Assembly: GCA_036924085.1 (NCBI GenBank)
Contig: JAVGWX010000012.1
Span: 31,127,479-31,191,478 of the forward strand
Length of the DNA: 64,000 nucleotides
Source: Ariolimax columbianus
Lineage: Eukaryota; Mollusca; Gastropoda; Stylommatophora; Arionidae
Direction of reading: 5' to 3'
The notes beneath the pieces are model-generated. The model was not told the DNA's origin. It searched no databases and worked only from the letters and a program-made list of their open reading frames with translations. Numbering within the stretch: the first letter of the stretch is position 1; each line of letters begins with the position of its first letter. This document shows, piece after piece, positions 44,705-55,728 of the stretch. A program made the position numbers and the translations under genes.

Positions 44705-44905
44705 ATTCTTCTTCTTTGTTCGTTCTAAATCTCCCGCTACCAAACCCTAATAAGGGCTTTCCAAATATCAGGATGTTGTCCGGAGAACGGAATGTGCTGT
44801 TTTGTAGTTTACAGCAATTTGCACCTTTTGATTCAACACATCCAACTTCAGCAGGCATTTTTGGGACCTGGGCTAGCCTTCCCTTTTCGATCTCTTCCAT
44901 TTTTA
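44705..44905 (-). mobile_element. SINE-4, truncated copy
   Basis: gttcgttctaaatctcccgc to agccttcccttttcgatctc, with deletions in the core. Confidence 0.8.
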
Positions 44906-45054
44906 TTTCTGTTTCAGCACAGCATCTGTCCTACTTGTTGATATAATCATCTTTTAACCTTTAGTACCGCCGTAGTTTCCAACGTGAAGTTGGTTCTTCC
45001 GTCCAGAGCGGAGATATGGTAGATAACAAACTTAATATTAAAAAATAACAGGGC

Positions 45055-45530
45055 TTATAAATGGAGGAGAAGAAGACAGGGCTGATAATGGCGAATGAGA
45101 AGAAGACAGCGCTTATAAATGGCGAACGAGAAGAAGAAGACAGGGCTTATAAATGGTGAACGAGAAGACAGGGCTTATAAATGGCGAACAAGAAGAAGAA
45201 AAAGTAAAGTAACCCATAGCATTACTGCCGTAGGGGTGTGAGGTGTTAGCAATCTCATATTTCAAAGGCTCGGCTATATGAGGGCGGTAGCCATCTCCTC
45301 TCCCTCGCCGTTTTTACTTCACGGACTGAACCGGTACCCATTTAAGGCTGGGTCGACCCGGGAAAAATTGCAGTCTGAAAAAACATTACCACCTCAACTG
45401 GGGAATGAGCCCAGGACCACTTAGATGCGAAGCCAGCGCGCTAACCACTGCGCTACGTGGCTTCACAAGAAGAAGACAGGGCTTATAAATGGCGAATGAG
45501 AAGACAGGGCTTAATCAGCAAATCAGGGAA
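45055..45530. repeat. About 30-bp minisatellite split by SINE-2
   Basis: acagggcttataaatggcga repeats on both sides of the SINE-2 at 45200-45464, showing the array predates the insertion. A small gagagaacaggacaaaggtt array follows at 45555-45620. Confidence 0.9.
45200..45464 (-). mobile_element. SINE-2 with 12-bp target-site duplication
   Basis: acaagaagaaga occurs at 45188-45199 and 45465-45476. The (AAAGT)n-like tail at left is the reverse of the ACTTT tail. The tRNA-like head at right has the complement of tagcgcagtggttagcgcgc. Confidence 0.94.
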
Positions 45531-45659
45531 AAATTTACTGTGCCAGCTGTGGTTCGGGAGAGAACAGGACAAAGGTTTATGAGAGAGAACAAGACAAAGG
45601 TTTATGGGAGAGAACAGGACAAGGGAAAAGGTTGTGAAAGCCCCTAGCCAGTACAACCA

Positions 45660-46180
45660 TTAATCTCTGTCATGGTACCCTCAGAGAAAAAGACAAAGGA
45701 ATGCAAAAGACTACATAGAGAAGGTACCTAGAGGCTGAAACAATAAAAACAAGGAGAAAAAAACTGAAAAATTGCACAAGAAACAATCTGCTTGAAGATA
45801 TGGGAAGAAGGGGATATGGGTGACGAAGAATCACAATAGCTTTCACTAATTTGCCACAATTTTGATAGTCTTCATGTTGTGAAGTCATACTGCAGTGGTC
45901 GCACTATGCTCCTACTAAAGTGAAAGGGAAAAAAATATTTTTGAGTAGACTAGAAACTGGAATTTTTCTGGATCTACGTGCACATCCATTGGCAGCTGAC
46001 AAACAGAAAATTTAAAGCTCATCTTCGATTTTATTTCATGTTATATGACATCAATCAGAATGCGATTTAATCAAGTTTTGCGGTTTAGTATAGCTGATAT
46101 ATTGGCATGCAAACTTTCCTGAAATACCACAGAGCCAATATATTGACTTGAACAATTGTTATTGAATGTTTTTGTTATTT
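45660..46180. other. No gene recognised
   Basis: Intronic sequence. Nothing was recognised. Confidence 0.5.
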
Positions 46181-46184
46181 TTGC

Positions 46185-46450
46185 GTTCATATTTTTCCAA
46201 AGGCGATGTGGTTTGTACAGTGTTTTACAACTAATGACGAAGCACATCCTAATTCAGCACACAATTTTTAATGGGTTTATTGCCCATAGGGATACAACCA
46301 TGCTGCTTCAAGAATTAGAATCCGCCAAATTTAGATTGTCAGCAGTGTTACTATCTGCTTCGCCACTACTAAGGTGGAGTGCATTGTACTATGTTTTGCA
46401 CCTTACAGCTCAGTGCATCCAACTTCAGTACACTTTTTCTAAATAGATTA
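46185..46450 (-). repeat. Two decayed SINE core fragments
   Basis: 46195-46275 and 46370-46445 each carry the reverse core (acatcctaattcagcacaca; gcatccaacttcagtacact) without a recognisable tRNA head. Confidence 0.55.
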
Positions 46451-46469
46451 TCTTACTATAGGTGTACAA

Positions 46470-47565
46470 CTTTATTGGTTAATAACTTAACGTCTTTATA
46501 CTGGTTTATAAGACTCTGCAGCATCTGTATACAACCAGTTTCATTTACATTTCCATGCTCTAAAATCTCAATTCTTAAATGTATTAATTGTCCCTGCCTC
46601 CACTACTTCCTGTGACAATGCATTCCAAGCATTCACCACTCTCTGAGTAAAAATATATACCCTGATATCCAATCTGGACCTTTCTTTAGTTAATTTGTTG
46701 CTATGCTCTCTTGTTCTTGTAGGTAGTTGTATTTTGAAAACTTGTTATAGTCTAAATTAACCTTTCCTTTGATTCTTATAAAACCTGTATTGCTACCTCT
46801 AATTCTTCTCTTCTCTTCTTTTTAGACACTGTAGGCCAGTTTTTTTTTAGTCTTTCCTCATAACTGTAATTCTGGAATCCCACTATCAGGTTTGTTGCTC
46901 TTCTTTGTATCCTTTCCAGCATGTTTATATTCTCTCTATGATAAGGACTCCACTAATGTTAGGTCTAACTAATGCTTTATACAGTTTGACTATCACTTCC
47001 TTGCTCCTATGTTTAATATTTCTTTTTATCATACCTAACATTGCATTTGGATTTTTCACTGCTACCTGAACTTGCTCACTCACTTTACCTGTAAGATCTA
47101 TTATAACACCTAGGTTCCTTTTCTTTTCTATCCTTCTAATATTGTTCTCAACCATTCTGTAATTTTGTTCCATTGGATTTAACCATATGGATGACTGTAC
47201 ATTTAGCTACATCAAACTCCATTTGCCAGCTCACAGATCATTCTCGAATTGTATCTAAATCCGGCCTCAGTATATCCACTTCTGCTTTAGATAAGACATT
47301 GCTGCATAGTTTTGTATCATCCAGTATTTTTGCAATCATTGATCCCATATCAATGTGCAAATCATTTATATATATATATATCAAGAACAAAATAGGTCCC
47401 TAAACCGAGCCATGCGCACACCACTTTTCACTTCACACCACTCAGAGTACTCCTTATTTATGCTTACTCTCTGCCTTCTTCCTGTTAACCAATTTTCAAC
47501 CCATTTGGCAACTTCCCCACCTATTCCATGTGATTGTAATGAATCTCAAAACATACAAGATTAGT
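46470..47565 (-). pseudogene. CR1/L2-like LINE, RT to C-terminus, decayed
   Basis: Going down the - strand: GGEVAKWVENWLTGRRQRVS, YINDLHIDMGS, an ILDDTKL version of the FADD active site, WQMEFDVAKCTVIHMV, the long open piece KKRNLGVIIDLTGKVSEQVQ through LYKALVRPN, then the NSWNALS-like C-terminus and the shared 3' tail at 46480-46530. Stops and the lost catalytic residue show it is inactive. Confidence 0.9.
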
Positions 47566-47674
47566 TAGTCATACCACTAACCACTTGGCTATACCACCAC
47601 GTGACAGCTTCACAATTTCTTCTTCACAATACATATTGACATGGCTTTTTTATTTTTTGTAAATATCTCAACAG

Positions 47675-47930
47675 AGGGGAGGGGACATACGAAAGAGACA
47701 CCCAACCACTGGAGCTACTGCATTGCATGTGGCTGCAAAAATGGGACATCAGACCATAATTTCCTACTTGTTGCAGTACTGCAGGAACTCTAAGAATAAT
47801 CTTTCAGTCACAACCAATCACATTACAAACGCAGCTAAATCTTCAAAGCCAGGAAAACGGAAAAGATTATTGGATATAAATGCAGTAGACAGAGACAACA
47901 AAACAGCGTTACAAGTTGCAGCTGAAAAAG
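47675..47930 (+). CDS. Ankyrin-protein exon K (repeats 9-11 with basic insert; GC donor)
   Basis: The acceptor is atatctcaacag. The exon begins RGGDIRKRHPTTGATALHVA and continues AKMGHQTIISYLLQYC. An inter-repeat insert with a basic cluster (KPGKRKR) follows, then DRDNKTALQVAAEKG. The donor is the non-canonical AAAAAG|gcaagt, so the intron is GC-AG type. The insert lengthens a repeat loop; KPGKRKR could act as a nuclear-localisation motif, which is an inference. 256 nt. Confidence 0.94.
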
Positions 47931-47987
47931 GCAAGTTTTTTTGTTTTTGATATTTTGAGTCTTTTTTGTCTTGATCTAGTATACAAG

Positions 47988-48258
47988 AGGGAGCCGCGTA
48001 GCGCAGTGGTTAGCGCGCTGGCTTCGCATCTGAGTGGTCCTGGGTTCATTCCCCAGTTGAGGCGGTAATGTTTTTTTCAGACCGCAATGGCTCCCGTGTC
48101 GACCCAGCTTTAAATGGGTACCGGTTCAGTCCGGGAAGTAAAAGTGGCGAGGGAGAGGAGATAGCTACCGCCCTCATATAGCCGAGCCTTTGAAATGTGA
48201 GATCGCTAACACCTCACACCCCTACGGCAGTAATGCTATGGGATACTTTACTTTACTT
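47988..48258 (+). mobile_element. SINE-2, complete, with 11-bp target-site duplication
   Basis: tagtatacaag flanks it at 47977-47987 and 48259-48269. tRNA-like head: A box tagcgcagtggttagcgcg, B box tgggttcattcccc. The body has gacccagctttaaatgggta and the tail is actttactttacttt. It inserted 50 bp after the GC donor of exon K. Confidence 0.96.
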
Positions 48259-48269
48259 TAGTATACAAG

Positions 48270-48545
48270 CCTGTCCATCCACAGGTTAAACCACAACTTC
48301 CAATTGGTCACAAGACTGCATCTGCCAACATGGCAGATCCTTCCGTCATCTATAGACACCCCTCCACACATCACCCCCACTTTTGCTCTTCTCTTTCTCT
48401 CTTCCCCCTGGCCCTTCTCTCCTCTCCCTAATTCATTCATTTACTTGCTGCAAGTGATTGAAGCACTTTTGCTGGGTTGTGGTTATTGATCATGATTCAC
48501 ATCCATTAATCAAAACTGATCAATAGGTGGCCTGGTTTACAGTCA
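48270..48545. other. No gene recognised
   Basis: CT-rich intronic sequence. No element was recognised. Confidence 0.5.
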
Positions 48546-48830
48546 TCTGGGGTCGAAGATGCAGCAGTGAATGAGCTGACAGCAGCCAACGACTCATTTC
48601 TGAATGATTGCATCAGGGTCATTGACCCATAACTAACCATGACCCTCCATGTAGCTACCCTGGATACAGACAGCAATCGGTGCAGTCTGGTTTAAAGATT
48701 TGAGATCAAAGAGGGAAGGCAAACCTGGTTCCAAAAATGCTGTGCTGAAATTGGATGTGTCGGCCGAAAGGCACAGATATGCGGTCTTGCTGTAAACTAA
48801 CACACAACGTCACAAATGTACTATTTACGA
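48546..48830 (+). repeat. SINE-4-related subfamily
   Basis: tgaatgagctgacagcagcc, ggcaaacctggttccaaaaa and tgtcggccgaaaggcacaga follow SINE-4 order, with a divergent head. Confidence 0.7.
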
Positions 48831-48963
48831 TGAACACCAAAGAAAAAGCAGTATACAATGATCTAAGAACTACTACTTATACCTCTTTTACTGAAGAGTT
48901 CTTTGTTTGTTATGGAAAAGTTTGTCATTTGGTGCTGTTCAAGTAACCAACTCTGCTTTGATA

Positions 48964-48982
48964 CCCCCCCCCCCCCCCCCCC
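48964..48982. repeat. Poly-C tract, 19 C
   Basis: Uninterrupted run of cytosines. Confidence 0.85.
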
Positions 48983-49210
48983 TCTGGTCAATTGTAATTG
49001 ACCAATTATGAAGGCAATATTTTTGTACATGATGTTGTTGCTAGCCTCAAACACAACCTTTTTCAGTTACCTTAGCCAACATCCTTAGAAGGTGACACTG
49101 GTCCTTTTCTTTTTATTTAAATTATTTATCTTGGAAAAAATAAATTATATGTCATTACCTGACTCACACCACATGTTCAACAAAGCACATTTCTTTGTTG
49201 TATCCCATAG

Positions 49211-49416
49211 GCTTCAGTAGGATAGTTGACCTTCTTCTCTCCCATGATGCCACCACGGCCATCCTGGACAATGGGGGCAACCTCGTCACGTGTTCCCAAT
49301 TTGAGGGGGTGCGAATCATGATTGATTCCAAGCGACAACAGCATGCTCATCAAGTTATCAAGACCATTGAAGAAAAGTCTAAAAAAGCATTGTCCATGTT
49401 ACAACAGATATGGCTG
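49211..49416 (+). CDS. Ankyrin-protein exon L (end of repeat 11 and helical linker)
   Basis: The acceptor is tgtatcccatag and the donor is TGGCTG|gtaaga. It encodes FSRIVDLLLSHDATTAILDN, then a segment ending in a helix rich in Lys, Gln and Glu (HAHQVIKTIEEKSKKALSML then QQIWL). The last part looks like an amphipathic helix or short coiled coil rather than an ankyrin repeat. 206 nt, phase 1 to phase 0. Confidence 0.93.
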
Positions 49417-49446
49417 GTAAGAAGACAGTAATTATTTCATATCTAT

Positions 49447-49600
49447 CTTCTTCCTCATTCACTATCAAGACATCCACAGTAACTCTTGACAAAAGCAAGT
49501 GTCAGCTCAAGTCTCTCAATATTGCTATACAGCATCTCATGCAGTGATATTTTCTGGCATGTGCTTCTCTGCTTTCACTAGTGAATATTGAGTGTTTGTC
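49447..49600 (+). repeat. Family J copy 1
   Basis: cttcctcattcactatcaag through cagcatctcatgcagtgata and the tgaatattgagtgt block parallels 58988-59140. It lies directly after exon L. Confidence 0.65.
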
Positions 49601-49612
49601 ATAGGACTAGCC

Positions 49613-49918
49613 CTGTAAATGTACAGCTGTCATGGGACCTGTGTCATGAGTGCATAGCTGTTATGGGGTATGGGTCATAAGTGCATATCTGTCATGGGAT
49701 CTGTAACAAATGCATAGCTGTTATGGGGGTATGGGTCATAAGTGCACATGTCATGGGATCTGGGTCACAAGTGTACATCTGTCATGGGATATGTGTCACA
49801 AGTGCACATCTGCAATGGGATCTGTGTCACAAGTGCAATTCTGTCATAGGGTCTGTGTCAAAAGTGCACATCTGCCATGGGATCTGTGTCACAAGTGCAC
49901 ATCTGTCATGGGACTGTT
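49613..49918. repeat. About 30-bp minisatellite, 10 copies
   Basis: gtgcacatctgtcatgggat with ctgtgtcacaa; earlier units are more divergent (gtgcatagctgttatggggt). Confidence 0.92.
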
Positions 49919-50085
49919 TTAGTGACGCAGCTCGCAACCCAAACATGCACGTTTGGATTCAGCAAGGTAGTTCCCCTAAGGGAAGTAAACACCAAATTAA
50001 TTTGTGCAGAAGTCAGATGCATTGAGCCATAAGGCGCAAAACCACAATACAACACACCACCTTAGGAGAACAAAAGGAATGAAAA
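49919..50085 (+). mobile_element. SINE-1, strongly decayed
   Basis: Retains ttagtgacgcagctcgcaac, gcagaagtcagatgcattga and aaggcgcaaaaccacaatac in SINE-1 order. Confidence 0.7.
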
Positions 50086-50510
50086 TAACAAATTCATTTC
50101 TGATTATTGAGTCAGAATGAAAGTTTAATGTGAAGGAAGTTTAATGAGAGAGAGAAATATTTTGAAAATCTGTAATAACTATATTTCTCGGTGGTGTGTT
50201 ATGGGGCATTATTGGGGAGGAAAGAATAGGACCACTGCACTGTACAAATGCATAATGTAATGGCATGATGTAATGTAAAAGGCAACTAAGTATGGGTCTA
50301 TTTACAATTAGCAACTTCATTTATGTAAAACAGGGCCACATAAAACCACCTTGACAATAGCACAAATGATTTGATGGATTCCTGCAACAAAAAGAAAACT
50401 CATCCATATTAACCTTTTTGAACGTGTAGTATGGTTGTACATTAAAATAACTGATCATATTATATAGAAAAAAGGCTAGGCCCGTTATTACTTAAAAGTT
50501 ACGTATTATG
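50086..50510 (+). repeat. Mostly unclassified; family I-like part
   Basis: 50200-50350 (gaaagaataggaccactgca; ggcaactaagtatgggtcta) resembles other family I pieces. The rest is AT-rich. Confidence 0.45.
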
Positions 50511-50925
50511 CTATATAGGGGAAAAGTTCTAATTGTGTTTGATATAAAAGATGCTAATTGTGTTAGATATAAAAGATGCTAATTGTTTTAGATATAAAAG
50601 ATGCTAATTGTGTTAGATATAAAAGATGCTAACTGTTTTAGATATAAAAGATGCTAATTGTTTTAGAAAAAGTGTTAATGATGTTATATCAAAAATGTGT
50701 TACTCATGTTATATAGAAAAGTATAACATGTGAAATATATAAAAGTGTGATTAGTGTAATTTATAACAGTGTGATTTGTTTGATTTATAATAGTGTGATT
50801 TGTTTAATTTATAAAAGTGTGATTTGTGTCATTTATAAAAAAATGATTTCTTTAATTTATAAAAGTGATTTGTATAATATAGAAAAGTACTAATTGTGTT
50901 ATATAGAAACATGTATAATCAAAGT
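50511..50925. repeat. AT-rich tandem repeats, 26-bp and about 22-bp units
   Basis: ttagatataaaagatgctaa is repeated 5-6 times to about 50670. Then gtgatttgtttaatttataa-type units run to about 50900. Confidence 0.88.
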
Positions 50926-51440
50926 TAGACAAATTGTTAATCATGTTAAATTTTAAAATCACAATTCAAGTTAGACAGGCAAATTGTTAATCATGTTAAA
51001 TTGGAAAATCACAATTCAAGTTAGACACGCAAATTCCTAATCATGTTAAATTGAAAAATCGCAATTCAATTTAGACAGACAAATTGTTAATCATGTTAAA
51101 TTGGAAAATCGCAATTCAAGATAGACAGACAAATTGTTAATTAAGTTAAATTGAAAGATCGCAATTCAAGTTAGACAGACAAATTGTTAATCATGTTAAA
51201 TTGAAAAATCGCAATTCAAGATAGACAGACAAATTGTTAATCATGTTAAATTGAAAAATCGCAATTCAAGATAGACAGACAAATTGTTAATTATGTTAAA
51301 TTGAAAGATCGCAATTCAAGTTAGACAGACAAATTGTTAATCATGTTAAATTGAAAAATCGCAATTCAAGATAGACAGACAAATTGTTAATTATGTTAAA
51401 TTGAAAGATCGCAATTCAAGTTAGACAGAAATATTGCTAA
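50926..51440. repeat. 50-bp AT-rich minisatellite, about 10 copies
   Basis: Unit agacaaattgttaatcatgt with taaattgaaaaatcgcaatt; consecutive units start every 50 bp (for example 51121 and 51171). Related degenerate sequence runs to about 51620. Confidence 0.93.
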
Positions 51441-51689
51441 TCATGTTAGATATAAAAAATTATTAATCATGTTAAATAGGAAAAAGGCCTAACCATTTTT
51501 ATTTTTAAAAGTGGTACTTAGAATATGTGCTAATCATCTAACTTAGAAAAAGTATCGTCTGTGTTAAACCGTTAAGTGCTAATCATGTTATGCCTAAAAT
51601 GATCAAAATGCAGTTGTATATAACAGAAGTGCATATACATTTTGATGTAAATAGGCCATTATCTGGAACAGGATGGAAAAGAAGACTGC

Positions 51690-51990
51690 TGTTCAGTCAG
51701 GCAAAACATACTGATTAGACCATATTAGTCAGGGTCAGATGAAACGTCCTGATAAGACCCCACCTCACCCCCAAGCAGTTCTCCCTGGAAGAAGATTGTT
51801 TCATGGCATTCTGGTTAATTGACTTGGGGATCGGCACTGTAACCCACATGATGAGCTTACTGAGGAGCCTTGCATTGCACTAAAGCCAAGAGGACCCTGG
51901 TCTGCTAACTCTGTATACCTCTGGATGTGAGGCACTGTAACCCACCACCTAAAGAAAGCAGTCAAGAGTACATAAACTCAAAATACGAGT
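51690..51990 (+). repeat. Family E-related, divergent
   Basis: gtcaggcaaaacatactgat, ccctggaagaagattgtttc and the tctggatgtgaggcactgta block follow family E order. Confidence 0.65.
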
Positions 51991-52884
51991 GGCATTAGTA
52001 ACAACAGGAACTAGGCAAACGAAAACAACACAGACTTAGGAGCGAGCTAAGTAAACCAAATATTAGTGATAAAGTTCTAGAAAATCCTGATCAATAATGT
52101 GTGTCTGGAAGAATACTCTGCACTTGTGTGTTGTCAGTTCTGAAAGGGGATTAAAGCCTAATAACAATGAGAAAAAATAAATGAAAAAAGTTGATTAACT
52201 CTTTCAGGACTTGATTCTTTTTAGGATTGGACCAAATTAATTTTCAGCTGTAGCAAAATTTCACTGCATCCCTTTTACAACTGACTATTACACACCATAG
52301 CATAGACAAATATAGTACTCATTATAAATCATTGTAAAGAAAAAAGGGCACAGAAAATGAAAATATCAGTAAATTGCTATTTCATTATTTGACAAAATAA
52401 TTATATTGTAAAAAAAACAACAAAAAAAAACAATTTAAAGGGTAGATAATTTATAAGTCAAAATATTGTAACCCACCATCATTTTTCATTGGCCTGAATT
52501 GAGTTTAAATAAGAATCCGTTATATCGGTTATTGGTCCGGAATGTGTTAAAATTAAATTTCATCAAAATTTTTTAATGGGTATGGTCAGTAACAGCACCG
52601 AGATGTGAACACAAACAAAACCTATGTTACATGAATACATGTATGGGGGATGACAACATAAAGCAAAAATGGTGTCTGATATAGTGTTTATATCGCGACT
52701 TATCGAGTTGAAGGCTTAGCTCTAAATGACCTAACAATACTGTAGCCTGTCATGTATATCATAAGAAGCTACTACGAAGGATTTGGCTTGGAACCAGCTA
52801 CTGCATCCTTTATAATTATAAGTCACAAGTAAAAGAAAATAACTATTCTACATCTCGTAGTAGAAGAATAACAAAGTCAATGAT
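51991..52884. other. No gene recognised; family I fragment
   Basis: 52735-52830 resembles family I. 52380-52440 is A-rich. No gene is seen. Confidence 0.45.
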
Positions 52885-54048
52885 ATGAGACGTGTTCAAA
52901 TGAAATTTGCACCAGTGGATTTATTACAAACACATGAAAGAAATATCTGCAGGGGTGGCAAAATTAAACAAAGCAATTATTGTGACGCAAGCATGCACCA
53001 CAGTTTGTTAGAAATAGTTGCATATAGGCATTCAGGCATGCATCCCACTGCTTGGGTAGATATCGGATGCCATCCGAGAAAAATTACTTTGGTTGCTCAT
53101 TGAACCATTTAGTCACATAGAGGCTATGATGTCTGCATCTGCGTCAAATTGTTGTCTCATTAGAAATTTATTTAAGGATCTGAACAAAAGAAAGTCACAT
53201 GGTGACAGATCGGAGCCATAAAGTAGGTGTGGCAGAACTCCCCACCTTTTTCGTGCTAACGTTTCAGCACAATTTTTACGACATGTGGACGAGCATTGTT
53301 GTGCAACAGAATCACACCATATAAAAGCAAGCCGGGTCATTTATTCTTGATGGTTAGTGTGCCTCTGTAGTGAATGGCATTAGTGTTCACGCCAGGTTCT
53401 TTGAAGTCTTCCAATAGAAGCCCTTCATGATCATAAAATGGAGCCAGTTTAACCTTACCATCAGAAACCTGTGATTTTAATATTTTGGGTTTTTACAGTC
53501 TGGAATGTTTCAATTGCATGTGAACACACCTGATACTTCCTTTTCTTCCTAATCACCATTGGAACCGTCCCAAGGGGCACAGTGAATTCCTCTGCTAGCG
53601 AATGTAAGCTTCGATGGCGGTCCACCCATATTGTGGCCTCAATATCAGCAATGACTTCTTCTGTCGCAATAATTTGTGCCTGACCTGGTCTCAGAAGATC
53701 TTTCGTTAACCACCCTTTCTTACCGAAGCATCCGTGCCCAGTCCTTCACTGTTGTCTTCAATACACTTTTGTCACCATACATCGCTTGCATTCTGCGATG
53801 AATATCGACTGGTTGATCTCCTTCAGCTATTAGGAACTGAATCACTGCTTGCTGGTCAACCCAGGACAGATTCCATATCACACTCGCCAATTTACCAACA
53901 GCCTGTAACAGAACCTATGAATGTGAAGATAATAAACATGTGCACACTTGTACATTAGTATGCGCTTATTAAGTCAGATGTGATGTCATCATGCTCTTCC
54001 CGCATTGTCCATGTGGTGCAGCACAGGCTGGTTTCATTTGAACACATA
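52885..54048 (-). mobile_element. mariner-type DNA transposon, decayed, with inverted repeats
   Basis: The ends carry gtgttcaaatgaaa (about 52891-52904) and its reverse complement tttcatttgaacac (54032-54045), each next to TA-containing sequence. On the - strand the N-terminal part reads SWVDQQAVIQFLIAEGDQPV then DIHRRMQAMYGDKS. A middle segment with SLHSLAEEFTVPLGTVPMVI and a C-terminal segment with GWEVLPH-like and DLSPCDFLLFRSLNKFL motifs follow. Frameshifts, stops and loss of part of the catalytic core make it non-autonomous. Confidence 0.88.
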
Positions 54049-54391
54049 CTTTCCATCACAGGGAAAAACTTGGAATCTGGACACCCTAGAGCTGCACCTT
54101 CACCAGGTCTACAAAACCACATGAAGGTAATCTACAAATGTACCACTAATGGTCAAATGCAAGTTCAAAAGGCAAACCAGGGAAGACGCAGGATGGTACC
54201 TTCTAATGGGAGATCAAATGGATTTTCAGAACAAAAGGGTAGATTCTGACTACATCGCATCATACTCTGATCTGCCTGATTGAATACTAGAATTATATTA
54301 TTCCTGAAGTGTTCACCAGCCACTATTAGTTGTAAAGAAATGGTTTATCTTGTGTAGAATGTTTAAATTGGGTTTCTTTCTTTCTGTCCAG
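54049..54391. other. No gene recognised
   Basis: Intronic sequence between the mariner and exon M. A short open stretch is not supported by splice signals. Confidence 0.5.
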
Positions 54392-54531
54392 CCCAAATTT
54401 GACCACAACTTAAGGAGTAAAGAAGGCAGTACTCCCTTGATGGTTGCAGCTGGAACTGGTAAAGCCCAAATCATACAGTTTCTGCTGGAATCAGCTATTT
54501 ACCCAGAGGTCACACAGTATGAGTCTGATAG
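54392..54531 (+). CDS. Ankyrin-protein exon M (last ankyrin repeat; GC donor)
   Basis: The acceptor is tttctttctgtccag. It encodes PKFDHNLRSKEGSTPLMVAA then GTGKAQIIQFLLESAIYPEV. EGSTPLMVAAGTGKAQIIQFLLE is a canonical ankyrin repeat. The donor is GATAG|gcaagt, a second GC-AG intron, and a 15-bp array begins within a few tens of bases. Phase 0 to phase 2. Confidence 0.92.
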
Positions 54532-54539
54532 GCAAGTGT

Positions 54540-55060
54540 CTCTATGTGTCTTGTCTCCAAGTATTTCATCTCTAAGTATTTCATCTCCAAGTATCTCATC
54601 TCCAGTTCTCATCTCCAGTTCTCTCGTCTCCAGGTACCCCGTTCTCCATGTATCTCGTCTCCAGGTATCTATCTCCATGTACCCCGTTCTCCAGGTATCT
54701 CGTCTCCAGGTATCTCGTCTCCAGGTATCTCGTCTCCAGGTATCTCGTCTCCAGGTATCTCGTCTCTAGGTATCTCGTCTCTAGGTATCTCATCTCCAGG
54801 TATCCCGTTCTCCAGGTATCTCATCTCCAGGTACCCCGTTCTCCAGTTATCTCGTATCCAGGTATCTCGTCTCCAGGTATCTTGTCTGCATGGAACCCCA
54901 TTCTCCAGGTATCTTGTCTCCAGGTACCCCGTTCTCCAGGTATCTCGTCTACAGGTAACCCGTTATCCAGGTATCTCGTCTCCAGGTATCCCATCTCCAG
55001 GTATCTCATCTCCAGGTATGTTGTATCCAAGTACTCTTGTTTCCAGGTGTCTTGAAATGC
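54540..55060 (+). repeat. 15-bp minisatellite in the intron after exon M
   Basis: About 33 units of tatctcgtctccagg and variants (ccccgttctccagg). Each unit contains tctccag|gtatc, resembling an acceptor abutting a donor. Confidence 0.95.
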
Positions 55061-55472
55061 TCATCTACCACTGTCTCCTGTTTTAGTTCTGTGATCTTAA
55101 AGTTCCATACATAAGACTCTTGCTGTCTCGACTTCCTCTTCCATTGTTCTTTGCCAGATTTTATTTGGCTTTCTCATTCTTTTCCACTGTGAGTACCAAT
55201 CAAGTGCATGTCTGTAATAGTGTTAGGAATCTTTCTGAAGATATCCACCTTCCTTTTCCATCTGGACTTTTTAACCTTAACATTGTTGTTGTCGTAGTCT
55301 TTATTATCGTCATTATTATCATCATGTTCTTAACCACAAGTTTGTATTTGTTAATAATGCATTTGACCACCTGTAATGAAGTATGCCACAGAGAAACATC
55401 TGTTGGGGAAGATCTGCTGTGTCGGTGTGATAATCTTTGTTATAGGTCATACGTTAAGAATAAATGCAAAAA
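55061..55472. other. No gene recognised
   Basis: Intronic sequence including a short TTG/ATT-rich simple stretch near 55280-55330. Confidence 0.5.
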
Positions 55473-55474
55473 GT

Positions 55475-55728
55475 AAAGTATCCCATAGCATTTCTACTGT
55501 AGGGATGTGAGGTGTTAGCGATTACACATTTCATATGCTCGGCTATATGGGGCGAATGCATCTCCTCTCCCTCGCTGCTTACTTCCCATACTGAACTGGT
55601 ACCAATTTAAGGCTGAGTCGACACAGGAACTGTTGGTCTGAAAAAACATTTCTGCCTCAACTGGGCAATGAACCCAACACCACTCAGATGTGAAGCCAGT
55701 TCGCTAACCACTGCGTTACGCAGCTCAA
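55475..55728 (-). mobile_element. SINE-2, older copy
   Basis: aaaaagtaaagtatcccata tail at left, then the reverse body, then the head complement (ctaaccactgcgttacgcag). It is more divergent than the other two copies and no target duplication is clear. Confidence 0.9.

Noticed and set aside
47990..48070. tRNA gene
   Set aside because: A and B boxes are present, but the sequence continues into a SINE body with tail and target duplication, so this is a SINE head rather than a tRNA gene. The same applies to the SINE-1 heads and to 36762-36838.
50926..51440. CRISPR-like array
   Set aside because: Units are contiguous 50-bp repeats without unique spacers and the context is eukaryotic.
55262..55345. 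Transmembrane-like stretch VVVVFIIVIIIIM in a short ORF
   Set aside because: It comes from a simple TTG/ATT-rich tract. No gene context.
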